Shown: piece after piece, positions 1 through 11,095 of the stretch | Layout of the letters: every line of letters begins with the position of its first letter | Position numbering within the stretch: position 1 is the first letter of the stretch | Assembly (NCBI GenBank): GCA_038503065.1 | Contig: JBCAMK010000002.1 | Location: 2,790,001-2,854,000 of the forward strand | DNA from: Paragyromitra xinjiangensis | Taxonomy: Eukaryota; Ascomycota; Pezizomycetes; Pezizales; Discinaceae | DNA length: 64,000 nucleotides | Reading direction: 5' to 3' | Notes under the pieces: generated by a model | Database searches by the model: none | What the model saw: only the letters and a program-made list of their open reading frames with translations | What the model was told of the DNA's origin: nothing | Translations under genes and position numbers: made by a program

Positions 1-251
1 TACACCTTTTCTCCTTCAAGGTCAACTTAGATGACCTAGATTTTTACTGTATCATAGTATATGGATAGATTAAGTTTGGTGTTGTGAATTTTATGCGCTC
101 TGTTGCCCTCTAAAGTGTTCAAGAGGGCTGTCACCGATCGCCCATGTTCTCAAGGCAGCAGGGTTGCGCTACCACTGTTCAATAAATCACTGCCAGTTAA
201 TTTATTTGGGGAAGAAATTTTTTTTTTATCTGGCTATCTACTCTACATGTG

Positions 252-478
252 TACTGTATGTACTCTCGAAATACGACCTGAAAGTGCCCCAAGCTAGGCC
301 TAATATGGTATGAAATGTGGCAAAATTGTCAGTATCCTACCACTCAGAAGGTCACCCGAGAATGCCATCAAAAGATATGTAGCCCATGCAAAGAGCGAGC
401 TTCTGAGTAGGTCATCCAGTGCCTCATTAGGCCTAGCCCGGGGCACTTTCAAGTCGTATTTCGAGAGTACATGCGGTA
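252..478. repeat. MITE-like inverted repeat
   Basis: Two arms of about 50 bp (252-302 and 427-478) are inverted copies with a few mismatches, sharing GTACTCTCGAAATACGAC and GGGGCACTTTC-type blocks. The 125-bp centre holds a weaker nested pair (CTCAGAAGGTCA against TTCTGAGTAGGTCA). This looks like a small non-autonomous DNA element. It lies about 160 bp upstream of the start codon of the gene at 640, so it may form part of that promoter. No transposase is present and I did not find a clear TSD. Confidence 0.5.
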
Positions 479-639
479 TCTAGAGGGAATTTTATTACTA
501 TTAAATCTTTTAGAACCAGTGTGGATACCGCCAAGAAGTAGACACAAGAGCCTCATTTTGCCCATGTGGGGAGCATCACGACCGCAACCAAGCCCTCTTT
601 TCTTCACCAAGGGGGAAATCATTGAAGACAATAAAAGTA

Positions 640-1211
640 ATGAGTGCTATATCACAACCGATAGCTCCGGTGCGTATCCATTTCCTCTTTGCTAACCACC
701 CTTTCCATGAATTAATCGATTTGACTTCAATCAGGAGCTCTTTCTCCGGGCGATCCGTGATCTCGAACTAGAGCAACTCCACACTGAGACGGCACGCCTT
801 CAACTTTCATTATATCATCTGCGGCGCTCCCAGGTTGCCTTGGAAGAGTTCCGGGGCGATCAAGTCTGTAGATCTGCCATGGAGGACAATGAAGTTGTCA
901 TCAGAAACCAGGTAGACAGAATTGATTTGATCAGGTTAGAAGTAGAGAGGAGGGGGCTTTCGATGGAGCATGGGGCCGGAGCTAAAGAAAAGCTTGTGAA
1001 TGGTAATATTAGCCTTAGATCGGAGGAAAGTTTAGGGCGAGAGGTGACCATGGGGGGTATTGGAGAGGATGACGGGAACGAAACCAGGACTGCAAGGATC
1101 ACCGGGAACGAACCAGCAGCAACGGACACAGCTGTGCACGAGAGCGGGGCAGGAGAGCATAGGGGTGAAATTCCCGAAGGCCCTGAGGAAGGAGAAGGAG
1201 TCTACCTATAA
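640..1211 (+). CDS. Small fungal coiled-coil protein, function unknown
   Basis: Two-exon model: exon 1 640-669 (ten codons from ATG), intron 670-734 with GTGCGT donor, a gctaac branch point and TCAG acceptor, exon 2 735-1211. The frame is kept and gives 168 residues. The N-terminal half (roughly residues 11-75) is a charged helix rich in Glu, Leu and Arg, with a likely coiled coil (LFLRAIRDLELEQL and following). The C-terminal 90 residues are acidic, Gly/Glu-rich and look disordered. I recall short fungal proteins of this shape but cannot attach a function. Confidence rests on the intact frame across a well-formed intron; the exact start is inferred. Confidence 0.65.
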
Positions 1212-2517
1212 ATCATAGTCCTTAAGACCCATTTTTCTCTGTGTGCTTATTTTCCCCAAGAGATAGATACTGATATCTATGATTACTTAAGTCTTTGTAT
1301 CCATCTAGGATCTTTAAATTTACCATTTGACTTGGCGTTTATTGTGGGGTTATTTGAAGCTCTCATCCCGTATGTCGCTCATGTTATTCATGTACTTGCG
1401 AGAATAACCCCCACCAGAATACCATCATATTGCAGACTGATATGGCTCAAGTTTCGACAGAATTAGATGTGCATATAGCAACTGGGTAGGAAAAAAATAC
1501 TACCATCTCTGCACAAACAAACTTTGGCTACTCAATGTGGCATACATAGTTGCGAAAGCTGCAAAACTGCCGCAGAAATTTATTCTTCCCCTAAGCGCTC
1601 ATAAATCCTAAAAATGGATGCCAAGGCCTGTGTCTATTACACAAATAACCCCCAACAGGTACATAGGGCAAATGCTTCGCTGGCTCTCTAATTTGATACC
1701 TATATCTAGTGTATCTGAAGGTATCCCTTAAGCTTTTACTTAAATGCTGCCAACTTTTTTTAGAGCCACTAAACTAGATAAGGACTAAAAAGAACTCGTT
1801 TCACACGCAAGCCACACTGTGACATAGCCATGTCTCACGTTGGCAACATTAACATCATAAGGGATAGGGCAACTGAAGTGCGCGGGCATAGGAACCGATT
1901 TCTCGTTTCTCGTTGCTGGATGCCTTCGAGATCACTATCTGCCTCGTTTACTCATCTTATTCGCCATCCAATTTTCGCGCGAACTAAGCGCGTTTGAGGT
2001 TTAGCTTAGAAACCAAGGGTTCACATTCGTATTACTAGCTGTAGAGTAAAAAAAAAGGGTGACCCAAGCGGCCACCCCAGAAGAAAAACAGACCCCGATA
2101 CTGGCGAAGAGCACTTGCTAGCGGCGGAGGAGGCGTATGTTGACGAAGAAAGAACATCCGCCGATGAGCATATACCTAATAGAGCGAGAAAACCCATCAG
2201 TGGAAACATGCTGGTGAAGCGAAAGTGCTTATCGGCAGAGGGGGAATACATGTACGCCAATTGCAATGATATAAAAGCTATTAAAATTTGAATATCAACA
2301 TCTGGCGTTAGCTGCCGGGAGGTTGGTGATGTCATGTGCTCCTGGACTACATGGGATGGCATGTGAAGCACCAAAGGCAAAACGCCACCCCTTTCTGCGC
2401 GACAATCTAATCCATCAATCAACCTTCATCGACAACAACCTGGGCAAGAGCTCGATGAAAACTATTTAGCTCTTTCTTCAGCTTATATACTACTCAGCTA
2501 GGCGAATATGCAATACC
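1212..2517. other. Intergenic region, no gene seen
   Basis: About 1.3 kb between the coiled-coil gene and the patatin gene. There are several open frames on both strands, the longest 133 codons on the minus strand (2021-2422), but none has a recognisable domain, plausible introns or biased codon use. The last few hundred bases are presumably the promoter and 5' UTR of the patatin gene. No RNA gene was recognised. Confidence 0.5.
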
Positions 2518-4464
2518 ATGTCTGTAAGTGTCATCACTCCGTCACCGCGCCGTTCTCGATGTGTGCCCATGTCGGCTAACATACGATTCAGCCTAGTATT
2601 ATCACCATACTAACGTCGATATGCCATCTATTCATTGAAGTTCTTTCATTCTGGAAAAATGTCTGTGAGCCGAGAAAACCTTTTGCACATGATCACGGGC
2701 GCGAGCTTCGGAAGCTAACACGACACTTCTTGGGAGATGCAGAAGCTATGGACCTGGTATATACGGAAGAAGCCAAGGGAGCAATTAGTTGAGGAATTAG
2801 CGAAGGCAAAATCTTTTGGAGAGTGGCAAAATATCGCAATTAAGCTGGATGAGGTACTGGGAAATGATCTGTGGTATGTACCATGATATGTGCAGCCACC
2901 GAGTATCAAATGACGTATATTTATTAATTAGGTCTTCTCGATAGGCGGCAGAACCCTACAAGTAAAGATTACGACTACAGGCTCATCTATGAATGTCTCC
3001 AGGGCTTGGTAGAAGCTAAGGAGGAAGGTGATACTGTTAAACTGGTGAATTTACTTCGCTCTGGTAATTCCCTCTATCTTAGTAGTTTCTAAAGCGATTT
3101 GATTTCCTCATCCTTCGGTCCTAGGCCTCCTCCGAAACCTTGGCAACATATCTCATATATCGTTGTTCAATCGCTCCTATGCTGGTAGCAAGCTCCTAAT
3201 CGAAGATTACATCTCGGAGGTGGTCAGCTGTCTGGAATACATCGCCTCTCTTGAACCAACACCCCAGTTCACATCTCAATCCAAACTAGACCTGCTTCAC
3301 GACACACGGCAATCGTTTGGAAGGTCGACACTTGTCCTTCAAGGCGGCGCAATCTTCGGCCTATATCACCTTGGCGTCGTCAAAGCCCTCCATCTTCGAG
3401 GGTTATTACCCAGGATAATAACAGGCACTGGCGTTGGAGCTTTGATAGCAGCACTGGTGGGAATACATACAGAGGAGGAATTGCCGGCATTCCTGACAGG
3501 AGGTGGTATCGACCTCAGCGCCTTCGATACCAAGAAGAAAGAAGGTAGTTGGAAAAGGAAACTGAGACGATTCTGGCAATATGGATACTTTTTGGATGTC
3601 AAGGTATTGGAGGAATGTGTAAGAGCAAACGTTGGAGATTTAACATTTGAAGAAGCCTACACTAAAACAAAGCGAATTTTGAACATCACCGTTTCAACGG
3701 CGGGAAGGAATGAAGTGCCCAAACTACTTAATTACCTTACCGCTCCGAATGTACTTATTTGGTCCGCTGCCTGTGCCTCGAACGCAACTTCGACCCTCTA
3801 CGATCACGTCAGGTTGATGTGCAAGGATGAAAATGGAGCGATAGTTCCTTGGGCCGCCCAGGAGATCATCTGGCAGCCCTGGACACAAGCATCTTACACG
3901 GACCGCGACTCGCCACATACACGTATAGCCGAACTGTTCAATGTGAACCATTTCATCGTTTCCCAGGCGCGCCCCTATCTTGCCCCATTTCTGACATCTG
4001 ATCTCCACCGCCACGGCCGCCACGGCGTCGCACTGAAATTACTCCGCCTATTGGGATTAGAACTTCGACATCGACTAAACCAACTTGACCTCCTCGGCTT
4101 TCTTCCGCTGAGCTTGAGGCGCTTTTTGGTCGATGAGACCATTCCTGGCGCCAGCATCACCGTTGTCCCGCATCTCAAGTTGACCGATTTCGAACAGCTC
4201 TTGGAGAATCCCACTGCCGAAACAGTTGACTATTGGATATTGAAGGGTGAGCGAAGCATTTGGCCGGCTGGAGAACTCATTCGGGCTCGGTGCGAGATCG
4301 AGTTTACCCTGGACAGATTGTTTCAGTACATAAGGAGCAAACCCCCAGGAACTGGCGAGGAAATTGGGGGCAGTGACATAGGTGGCAGAACTAGGATGAG
4401 AGTCAGGCAAAGGGCAGCAAGTGAATCTAATGGGAGAAGCAGGGAAAGAAGATTATCGGGATGA
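2518..4464 (+). CDS. TGL-type patatin-domain protein, apparently without catalytic residues
   Basis: Five-exon model: 2518-2523, 2592-2660, 2743-2873, 2945-3063 and 3125-4464. It sums to 1665 nt, giving a 554-residue protein with no frame break. Introns are 61-82 nt, and two show clear gctaac branch points; the second donor (GTCTGT) is unusual. Residues about 5-25 are hydrophobic, as in the membrane-associated N-terminus of yeast Tgl3/4/5-like lipid-droplet lipases. The patatin domain begins near residue 179 with the oxyanion-loop motif LQGGAIFG (GG at 182-183). Where active relatives have the nucleophile elbow GxSxG, this protein has GTGVG (209-213), so the serine is missing. Where they have the catalytic Asp (DG[GS]), it has WTQASYTDRDS (361-371). 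The family hydrolyses triacylglycerol or lysophospholipid, but this member is more likely a pseudoenzyme or scaffold. The C-terminus (from about residue 500) is basic and disordered. Confidence 0.9.
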
Positions 4465-4773
4465 GTTGGGATGAGTCGAGAGAATTGTCGCGATAAACGC
4501 TTGCGTGCACAAGATATACGTGGTTGTTTTTTGTTTCTATTTTTCTTCCTTTTTTCCCGTTGTCAGGAGAAGCTAGGTTTCAAGGTTTTAGGATAGGTTC
4601 ATATGTTAATTCCTGCTCCTACGAACTCTCGGGCTCCCCGGGGAGCTACACCTAGACAAAAGCTGGCACAAGGTACGAGTGACATTTGTTAAGACTGCAG
4701 AATGCGGGTCACAGCATAAGGTGGTCCTGGCACAGAGACCTAACCCTTGGCATAGAACCTCCCGATTAGGCCT
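4465..4773. other. Downstream intergenic, 3' UTR of patatin gene
   Basis: A short AT-mixed stretch with a T-rich run (about 4525-4560) that could hold the 3' end of the patatin transcript. No gene, RNA or repeat was recognised before the dispersed repeat begins near 4774. Confidence 0.4.
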
Positions 4774-5244
4774 TCCCAGCCTATTCTCAGGCAGTTACGC
4801 TGCCTTCCCCGGTTACCCGGCCGTTACCCGGCCTTCTGCTGTGCCTGCTGCGCTGCCAGGCAGTGCAGGATTGAGAAGGGGGGACACCCACAAAATATCC
4901 GCGTCCTGGAGACTAAAAGTAACCCTTTGGTCGTCAACGGCACCCTTCCCACAGAATGTGACCCGGAGGGTATGTATGAGAAGTCTTTATGGGGCACCTT
5001 GGGGCACCGAGTCAAGTGTGCTATTCAGATTAGTCATCAGAGGTCTCCTGCCTGCGCTATGGGGCTCCAAACACCAGCTGTCACAACAAAACAATATCAT
5101 GTAATCACATACTCAATCAGGCGAACGCAACTGTCACAACTGTATCATTGTCAAAGCAATCTGAAGATTACTGAACGAGGGGTAAACATCAGAAGTTGAA
5201 GATATTAGCTTTGCCAATAGAATGTTGGATAAATAGATAAGTGA
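4774..5244 (+). repeat. Dispersed repeat, copy 1
   Basis: This stretch is a direct diverged copy of 45,366-45,828. They share blocks such as CAGCCTATTC, AAGGGGGGACACCC and AGTAACCC, and end in the same GGATAAnTnGATAAG(C/T)GA string. The short open frames inside are not conserved between the copies, so I treat it as non-coding repeat. A CATCAG element starts exactly at its right edge (5245), while copy 2 continues uninterrupted there. Confidence 0.7.
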
Positions 5245-5934
5245 CATCAGCAAAAAAAGAATGTTGCCCCGACACTTTCCTGTCTTCTGGAAGGCCATAT
5301 TCCGCCCGTTGCGTTTGTGGCCTTCCCAATCGCCTAGGCGAGCTGCTCCAAGCGCTGGCCTGTGTGGACGCAGGCTGCACAGCGCTCCGGCCTCCTGGCG
5401 CTCGGCTGCAGCTTAGCTGCGACCACCCACACCCAGATGTAGTATTTAGCAAAATCCAGCAGGCTGCCCGATCGATTTTTTTCTAAGTCCCTGAAACCTC
5501 GGGACTTAGCAAAATTCACCTCACCTCCCCCCAGGCACTTAGCGATTTTCAAAAATCTCCAGGTCACTTAGTCATCGCTTAGTAGTTGCCATGCCGTCGC
5601 CAAAGCAACGCCTAATAAGACACCAATCTCCACCTCTCCCATCCTTCCTACTATTGCTTCCCCCTATTCACTCTCACCCATCCCCTATTCCCTCCCACCC
5701 ATTCCCTACCTCGCTGTACCATAGTACTTTGCTAACATCGTGACTTTTAGGCTCAAAGTACCAAGCTCTGCTTGCAAAGAACCTCCCAGGTAACGTCTTG
5801 ATTCCGTTTATTTGACTCCCGCTGATATGCCTCCTAGACTCACTTCAATCTGCTGCTTCAGCTTCCTCTGCTTCCGCCTAAGCGAGCTCAATATGCTGAT
5901 CGATTCGCTGCTGCAGCCTCCACTGCCTCCGCTG
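5245..5934 (+). mobile_element. Truncated CATCAG-terminated non-autonomous element (left end)
   Basis: The element begins CATCAGCAAAAAAAG next to GA, then runs inward through a sequence that is the inverted counterpart of 44,586-45,228, including the cacttagcgatttt block, the CAACGCC block and the minisatellite-like GATTCGCTGC end. At 5934 it stops abruptly against unrelated DNA homologous (inverted) to 46,155-46,275, so its right half is gone. No coding capacity is seen. Confidence 0.7.
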
Positions 5935-6055
5935 TAAGACCGGTACTTCGCACCACTACTGAATTCTAAGCGAAGCTTTAGATAGCTCTCTAGACTCTGT
6001 AACTCGACCAGCTACTATCTGTAGCACAATACCTGAGCGCACGTCCTGACAACTT
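5935..6055 (-). repeat. Flanking sequence homologous to 46,155-46,275 (inverted)
   Basis: These 120 bases match the reverse complement of 46,155-46,275 (for example the shared GAATTCTAAGC and CTCTAGACTCTGTAACTCG blocks). The match ends at the TT that precedes the CATCAG end at 6056. Together with 45,229-45,262 it rebuilds the site seen uninterrupted near 46,150. Confidence 0.75.
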
Positions 6056-6375
6056 CATCAGCAAAAAAACGGATTGTCGCCTGCATCAGCAAAAAAAAAA
6101 TGTCGCCCCGACACTTTCTTGTCTTCCAGAAGGCCATATTCCGCCAGATTAGTTTCGGGCCTTCCAAAGCGCTTGGAAGACCGTTGCAAGCTGAAAGAAC
6201 CTCCTGACGACCTCTCTCAGGTCGTCATCTTCCAGTGGCTGTATCCATGCCGTGCCTTCTGAACGGTCCCCTTGCCTTTTGACCTTCTTCAGGACACCAC
6301 CACTGCTGCAGCCTGCCGCCAGGTGGCATTGTTCCTTGGTGCTGGAGACACTTTCCGACCCGAATTACTATTCAT

Positions 6376-6560
6376 TGACGACCTCTAGTAGGTCGTCGCC
6401 ACGTTCTATATACAGGTCCACCTTCCGACTCCACGTGAATTGTATCGACTTTTGTTGTGTGAGCCCTTCATTTTGACCTGCCTGCGACTACCCCTTTGAA
6501 TCGACTTTCGTTTTGTAAACCTTCAGGTCGACCTCTGGTAGGTCGGTAATGGATTCTTGC
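6376..6560 (+). repeat. Subterminal repeat unit, single copy
   Basis: One unit bounded by the palindromes CGACCTCTAGTAGGTCG (near 6379) and CGACCTCTGGTAGGTCG (near 6530). The same unit is tandemly multiplied in copy 2 (27,357-27,945). It lies just outside the 3' end of the transposase gene. Confidence 0.6.
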
Positions 6561-6577
6561 TGTAAGTTCCAGCCTCT

Positions 6578-9169
6578 CTAGTATATGTCATTGAATGTCT
6601 CAAGATCCACCCTGCTATTTACATACCAATAGCCCTCTTCTAGATCCTGCACTAGATGCGCCATCCCTGTAATCGAAGCTACACTCACAACCCACTCGTC
6701 ATTACCAGGAATCCGCACATTACAAAGGCCAACTCTAATTAAGCTGCTGTTGGCCTCCAAGAGGCCAGCACCATCCAATCGAAGCATTTTGACGAGCGCA
6801 AGCCGATGGGTACGTCCCGAGCTCGGATCGCGGAGCTTAAACAAGCATCTCAATCGGCCAGGTAAGTGCCCACGCAAGGCACCATATTCGGTCTTGTTTC
6901 CTACCATAACCCAAACCCAGTCATTCCTTGCAGCCCCTCCTCGAAATGGCATATTGATCGTGCATCGAAGGCGGTGTATGGTATAGATATCAGTCTCTTG
7001 GAATTTGAGCATGGGGACCTGAAGCTGTGTAAAACGCTCCGCTGGGCACAGCCTTAGTTTGATGTTGTCGGTTGGCAACCTCTGGGAGTCCGGCGAAGTA
7101 CTGTTATATGACTCTACCTTCTGCACTAATAGACCCTTGGTATCACCAATATCCAGCATCACATCTTCGAGGGATTGAGTCAAACAGGCGCTTATACGCC
7201 CTCGGAGGTAAGATGGGGGCTTTCTTTCCGCTCTGATATCTGGCTCGCACCAAGCTGGAACCCTTTCCTTCTCTAGGAGATCTCTTACATCTTCTGGGAG
7301 TGACCCCGCTGGCCTCTCACGAGTCGCCTCCCGAATGGATATGATACGCATGGCCATCAAGTGTCGACGAGAATAGTGCTCTAAGATCTGCTTGGTTGCA
7401 TTGATCTTATTCGAGGTGCGATAACCGACTTTGATCTGTTCTCGATGTGAGGCTTCACCGACCTCTGTGGAGTAGGCAACAATATTACCGAACTGCCTGA
7501 CATGTGCGCTGAAGTGGCTCAATAGATGCATCTTGATGAAGTTGAAGTGAGATTCTTGGCGGTAGATATCCTGGCGCTGCTCTGACCTCTCCAATCTATC
7601 TTCTACCACCACTTTTCGCCTCTTCGCCGTACCCTGAGAGGCCGTCAACAGTTCCTCCTGAGCTTGCCGCATGGCTTTGTTGGCTCTCTTTGCTTTCGCA
7701 TTCGTCGCCTTTGATTTGCAGAATTCGAGGAAGTTATCCTTATGCTCGTGGAAGTCCTTCAAATAGCCTTCCATATAGTCAATAGTCTGTTCGGTGTGGC
7801 TGCGATATTGAGCCATTAGGTGGAAATTGATCAAAGCTTGGATACAGTCCAGAGCTCTCTTGAATGCCGGCCTTTCAGAGGTCATCGGCTTCCGCAGAGC
7901 AACTGTCACTGCTACTAGGAGGAATCGACCAAGGTTCCGCATCTCTTTGCCCTGCCACTGAGTCACCTCTCGATAGGCCCTTTTGGGAACTGTGATGCCC
8001 GTATAGGGAGGAATGGACTTCCATACTTTGTCGAATTGGTCGAGTCGGTTGTATTTGCCAAGGAAGCCTTGGATCCATTCTATCATATGCTTCAAAAGAC
8101 CTAAATAGACTGTATGTAAAAGGTCAGGCTTCCATAGAGCTTCTGGCCGGACTCTGGGAAGCTGCCAAAAGCTGTTCATGAGTGCTTTTATACCCCTCTG
8201 CTGCAGCCAGTCTAGATCCCCGATCGAGCCTGTCTCTTCATCAGCAAAAAGGGTTTCGCACCCGGGCGTCTGGGCAAGCACCCGGGTTGGGCTAGCAAAT
8301 ATCGTATACAAACCATAGGATCGCGATGATAGAATACAAAAGGCTCCCCATCAATCTCCTCCTCGATGAAGGTCCAGCTTGGCTCTCCTAAGGTCGTTGG
8401 CAGGTTCTCAATCACCTTGTAGAGGGTGTAGGCGGACCGATAGGAGCCAGCACCAAGGTAAAGACCTTTCTTGAAGTATCCCTCAACGCCAGTCTTCGTC
8501 GTTTTGGTATCAATAAACCATTTGGCTAAATGGAAGTCATAAGCAGTGTGGAAGGGGAATAAAGGGAATTGGAGCAAGCTTTCCTGAGCTTCTAGGAAGC
8601 CTGGCACGCTTCCTGCCGGCCTCCCTGCATCCGGTAAGAAGCTTTGACTGATGCTGGGGACTTCGGCTGCACCATTATCGTTGTCTTCAGCATCAGAGGC
8701 TGTAGCTGGTTCTTCATCTGAATTATTGTCCGAATCGTAAATTGATGATCTATCACTCCTTCTATCAAGGTAGTCCTCTGCCGGCTCTTCTTGGTCCGTC
8801 AGTGGATCGTCAAGATAAACTTCTGCTTGCTCAGGGTGCTTGGTCAAGATATGGGTTATCAAAGCTGAGCTGTAGTCGTAGGAATATCAACAGAAGGGGC
8901 AGTGGTCTGGCATGTTTGGAGGTTTGGTAGTAAAAGGGGTAGCGAGGTGTTGTGGAATAATAGGGGACTGATGGTCCGGCATTGACGACCTCTGAAGAGC
9001 CGGAGAAGAGCTCATAGCACTCCCAGCCGTGTTTTCGGGGGTTGAGATCAGGGGTTGAGCTGACGTTGGGGGTTGATATGGCGCCTGATTCAGCATAAGA
9101 GCCGCAACGCAACAGCTCGGACCTTTGCAGCCAACGCAGCCTGTTTTTGAAGCTTGACGACCAGCTCAA
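6578..9169 (-). pseudogene. Plavaka transposase, copy 1 (deleted and frameshifted)
   Basis: The C-terminal two thirds (6578 to about 8238) and the N-terminal part (about 8289-9169) are collinear with the transposase of copy 2. The segment matching 29,637-30,324 of copy 2 is missing: the end of exon 1, the intron and the start of exon 2. At the breakpoint sits a 50-bp fragment starting CATCAGCAAAAAGGG. A further indel near 9145 shifts the N-terminal frame. Recognisable conserved blocks are the WKPDLLHTVYLGLLKHM helix and HFNFIKMHLLSHFSAH. The position that is a premature stop in copy 2 is CGA here, so that residue was arginine. The gene is inactive. Confidence 0.85.
8239..8288. mobile_element. 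CATCAG element fragment at a deletion breakpoint
   Basis: Starts CATCAGCAAAAAGGGTTTCG and contains two CACCCGGG blocks, then joins directly to transposase sequence at GCTAGCAAATATCG. Copy 2 has neither this fragment nor the deletion. It looks like the remnant of an element that inserted and then left imprecisely, taking about 690 bp of flanking DNA with it. Confidence 0.6.
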
Positions 9170-9555
9170 TTGCAGCTCAACAGCAGCAGGATCCTCAAAA
9201 AAAAAGTTGCTCTAAATCCTGAGATTTTCTGGCATGTGGATCCTCCACCGGCCTACAGGAGGTCGGCAGGTTCCTTTCACAACTTTTGCGCATATTGAAA
9301 TAGCGCTAGTGCTGTATAACCCTAACCCTGAGTCCTTTAAGAGTTTCAGATTTGCTAACTCTTAGGTCAACCCTCCACCCCCTCACCTTCCAACCTCCAA
9401 CCTCCACCTCCTCGCACTATTCACACCACCACCTCCTCCCTCGCAGCCTCCTTCAACGCAGCGTTTCAAGCTGCAGCTGCTATTCAGCTCAACGTTTCAA
9501 GTTGCTGCTCTCGCAATCTTGCCTTCCAGCTTGAATAGCCAGCAAAGGCTATAAA
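9170..9555. promoter_or_regulatory. Divergent intergenic region between transposase and second gene
   Basis: About 390 bp separates the start of the minus-strand transposase from the plus-strand gene at 9556. It contains one palindrome block (CCTACAGGAGGTCGGC near 9252), a CT-rich stretch (9360-9450) and a TATAAA-like string just before the ATG. The equivalent region in copy 2 is 31,200-31,592. It presumably serves as a shared bidirectional promoter. Confidence 0.45.
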
Positions 9556-11095
9556 ATGGCAGATATGGCGCCTCCAACCGAGTCAGAACCAAGCAGAGCA
9601 AACAAAACCCCCCCGCCCAATCTAAACAATCAAACAACCCCACCAAACAGTGTACTGACCTCTCGCAAGCCGTCGCAAACAGATCCATCCTTAGGACGAA
9701 TATCCCCAAGCTTAACCCCCCCCGCGACAAAAAACTCCAGTATATCGATCACCCCGGCAATCATCAACCCAACCGACCTCCCCCAAGCCGGCAAGCACCC
9801 CTACCAAGATGCCGCCCCGCGCCAGAGCGACTGAAATGACTGCAGCAGATCTCAAAATAGTGTTGGGCTTCAGCGCAACCAACAATCAAGCCTATTTGAT
9901 TGTTCGTGATGATATTGTTTCCTACACTATTCAGCATGGTATCACAGGCGTCGACACCCCTGGAAAGGCTGCCTGGACTGCTTGTGAGGAGCACGCAGTC
10001 AGCCACAAATACCTGAGCCGCTTCAAGGAAGCCTACGAAGGAGCAGGGCCAAAGGAGAATACTGCAGTCGTTCAGAAGGCTATCAAATGCCTTTGCCTTG
10101 ACGCTATCAAGAAGAAGAACGCTGCCAGAGCAGCAGCGGATAAGCAGATGGCAGATAATGGTGACTTTGACGGGCCTGCTGCCGGCCTCACTAGAGCCGT
10201 CGCCGCCGCTGGTGCTGCTGACGCTGCTGCACCTTCACCTTCCCGCATCATTCAGGTCCGCATCGTCGATCCTGACATAATTGGTGCCTACGACAGCGAT
10301 GCACCTCTACCACGCCAGACAAGCGGATATGGCTGGGACCCAGCTAATACCATTTTCCAGAAGCTGACGACCTTCCCAGAGCTGGTCACGCACCGTGATA
10401 TCTTGACATACGCAGCAAAGCATGTCGCTGAGAATCGTCGCGCTCGCGCAGTTTGGGGAGCTCTTGTCCCCATACCTGAAGACTTTCGGATATCTACTAA
10501 CGATGAGATGATTCTCAGCGAGGATGACGAGGTGATGGCCTGGCTGAGGTTGACAGCGGCTAACCCCCCGGTTGTGAACGTTATTCTTCATCGGGTTACT
10601 GCCAAAGGAATGCGATCGTGCCAAACCCCGCTGCCCTCTGGCGAGCGGGCACATATCTCCAAGCGCTATTTCGTCTCTCTTCTCGAGGACCCTGCCGAGG
10701 ATTCTTACGAGGACGACCGCCCGCTTCGGAAGAAGTTTAAGCCGCTGCCGCGTACAGATAGGGGCTTCCAAGCTCGCGAAAGGAAGATTCGGGCACGAAT
10801 CTTGCGCCAGCAAGAGCTCCTGGAGTCAGTCAAAGAGCATCGCAAGGAGATAACGCCAGACGCCATATTTTCTGACGAGGAAGGGTTTGAGAACAGGTAT
10901 ATGTTGGCCGCTCAGAGGTAGGCAGCTAGGGAAGCGGTTAAGGCAGCAGCTGAAGCGGAGGAGGACGAGGAGTTGGAGGAGGAGGAGGAGAAGCAGGAGG
11001 AGGAGAAGGGGGAGGAGGAGGAGGATAAAGAGGAGGAGAACGACGGAGGGGATGGGAAGGGTGGGGCTGACGAGGATGTTGGAGCTACCGCTTAG
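9556..11095 (+). pseudogene. Plavaka accessory gene of unknown function, copy 1
   Basis: Very similar to the intact 505-codon frame at 31,593-33,110. A C-tract length change near 9720-9735 shifts the frame, and codon TAG at 10,919-10,921 replaces the CGG of copy 2. The tail is an expanded GAG/GAA tract encoding poly-Glu. The middle region is almost identical to copy 2, so the inactivation is recent. Confidence 0.8.

Noticed and set aside
2021..2422. 133-codon open frame on the minus strand
   Set aside because: No domain, no plausible introns and no biased composition; it overlaps the probable promoter of the patatin gene.
4679..5104. 141-codon open frame in the dispersed repeat
   Set aside because: The sister repeat at 45,366-45,828 does not keep the frame, so it is unlikely to be coding.
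9310..9330. Telomere-like CCCTAACCCT string (also near 31,349)
   Set aside because: Only about one and a half units in each Plavaka copy; part of the element sequence, not a telomere or interstitial telomeric array.
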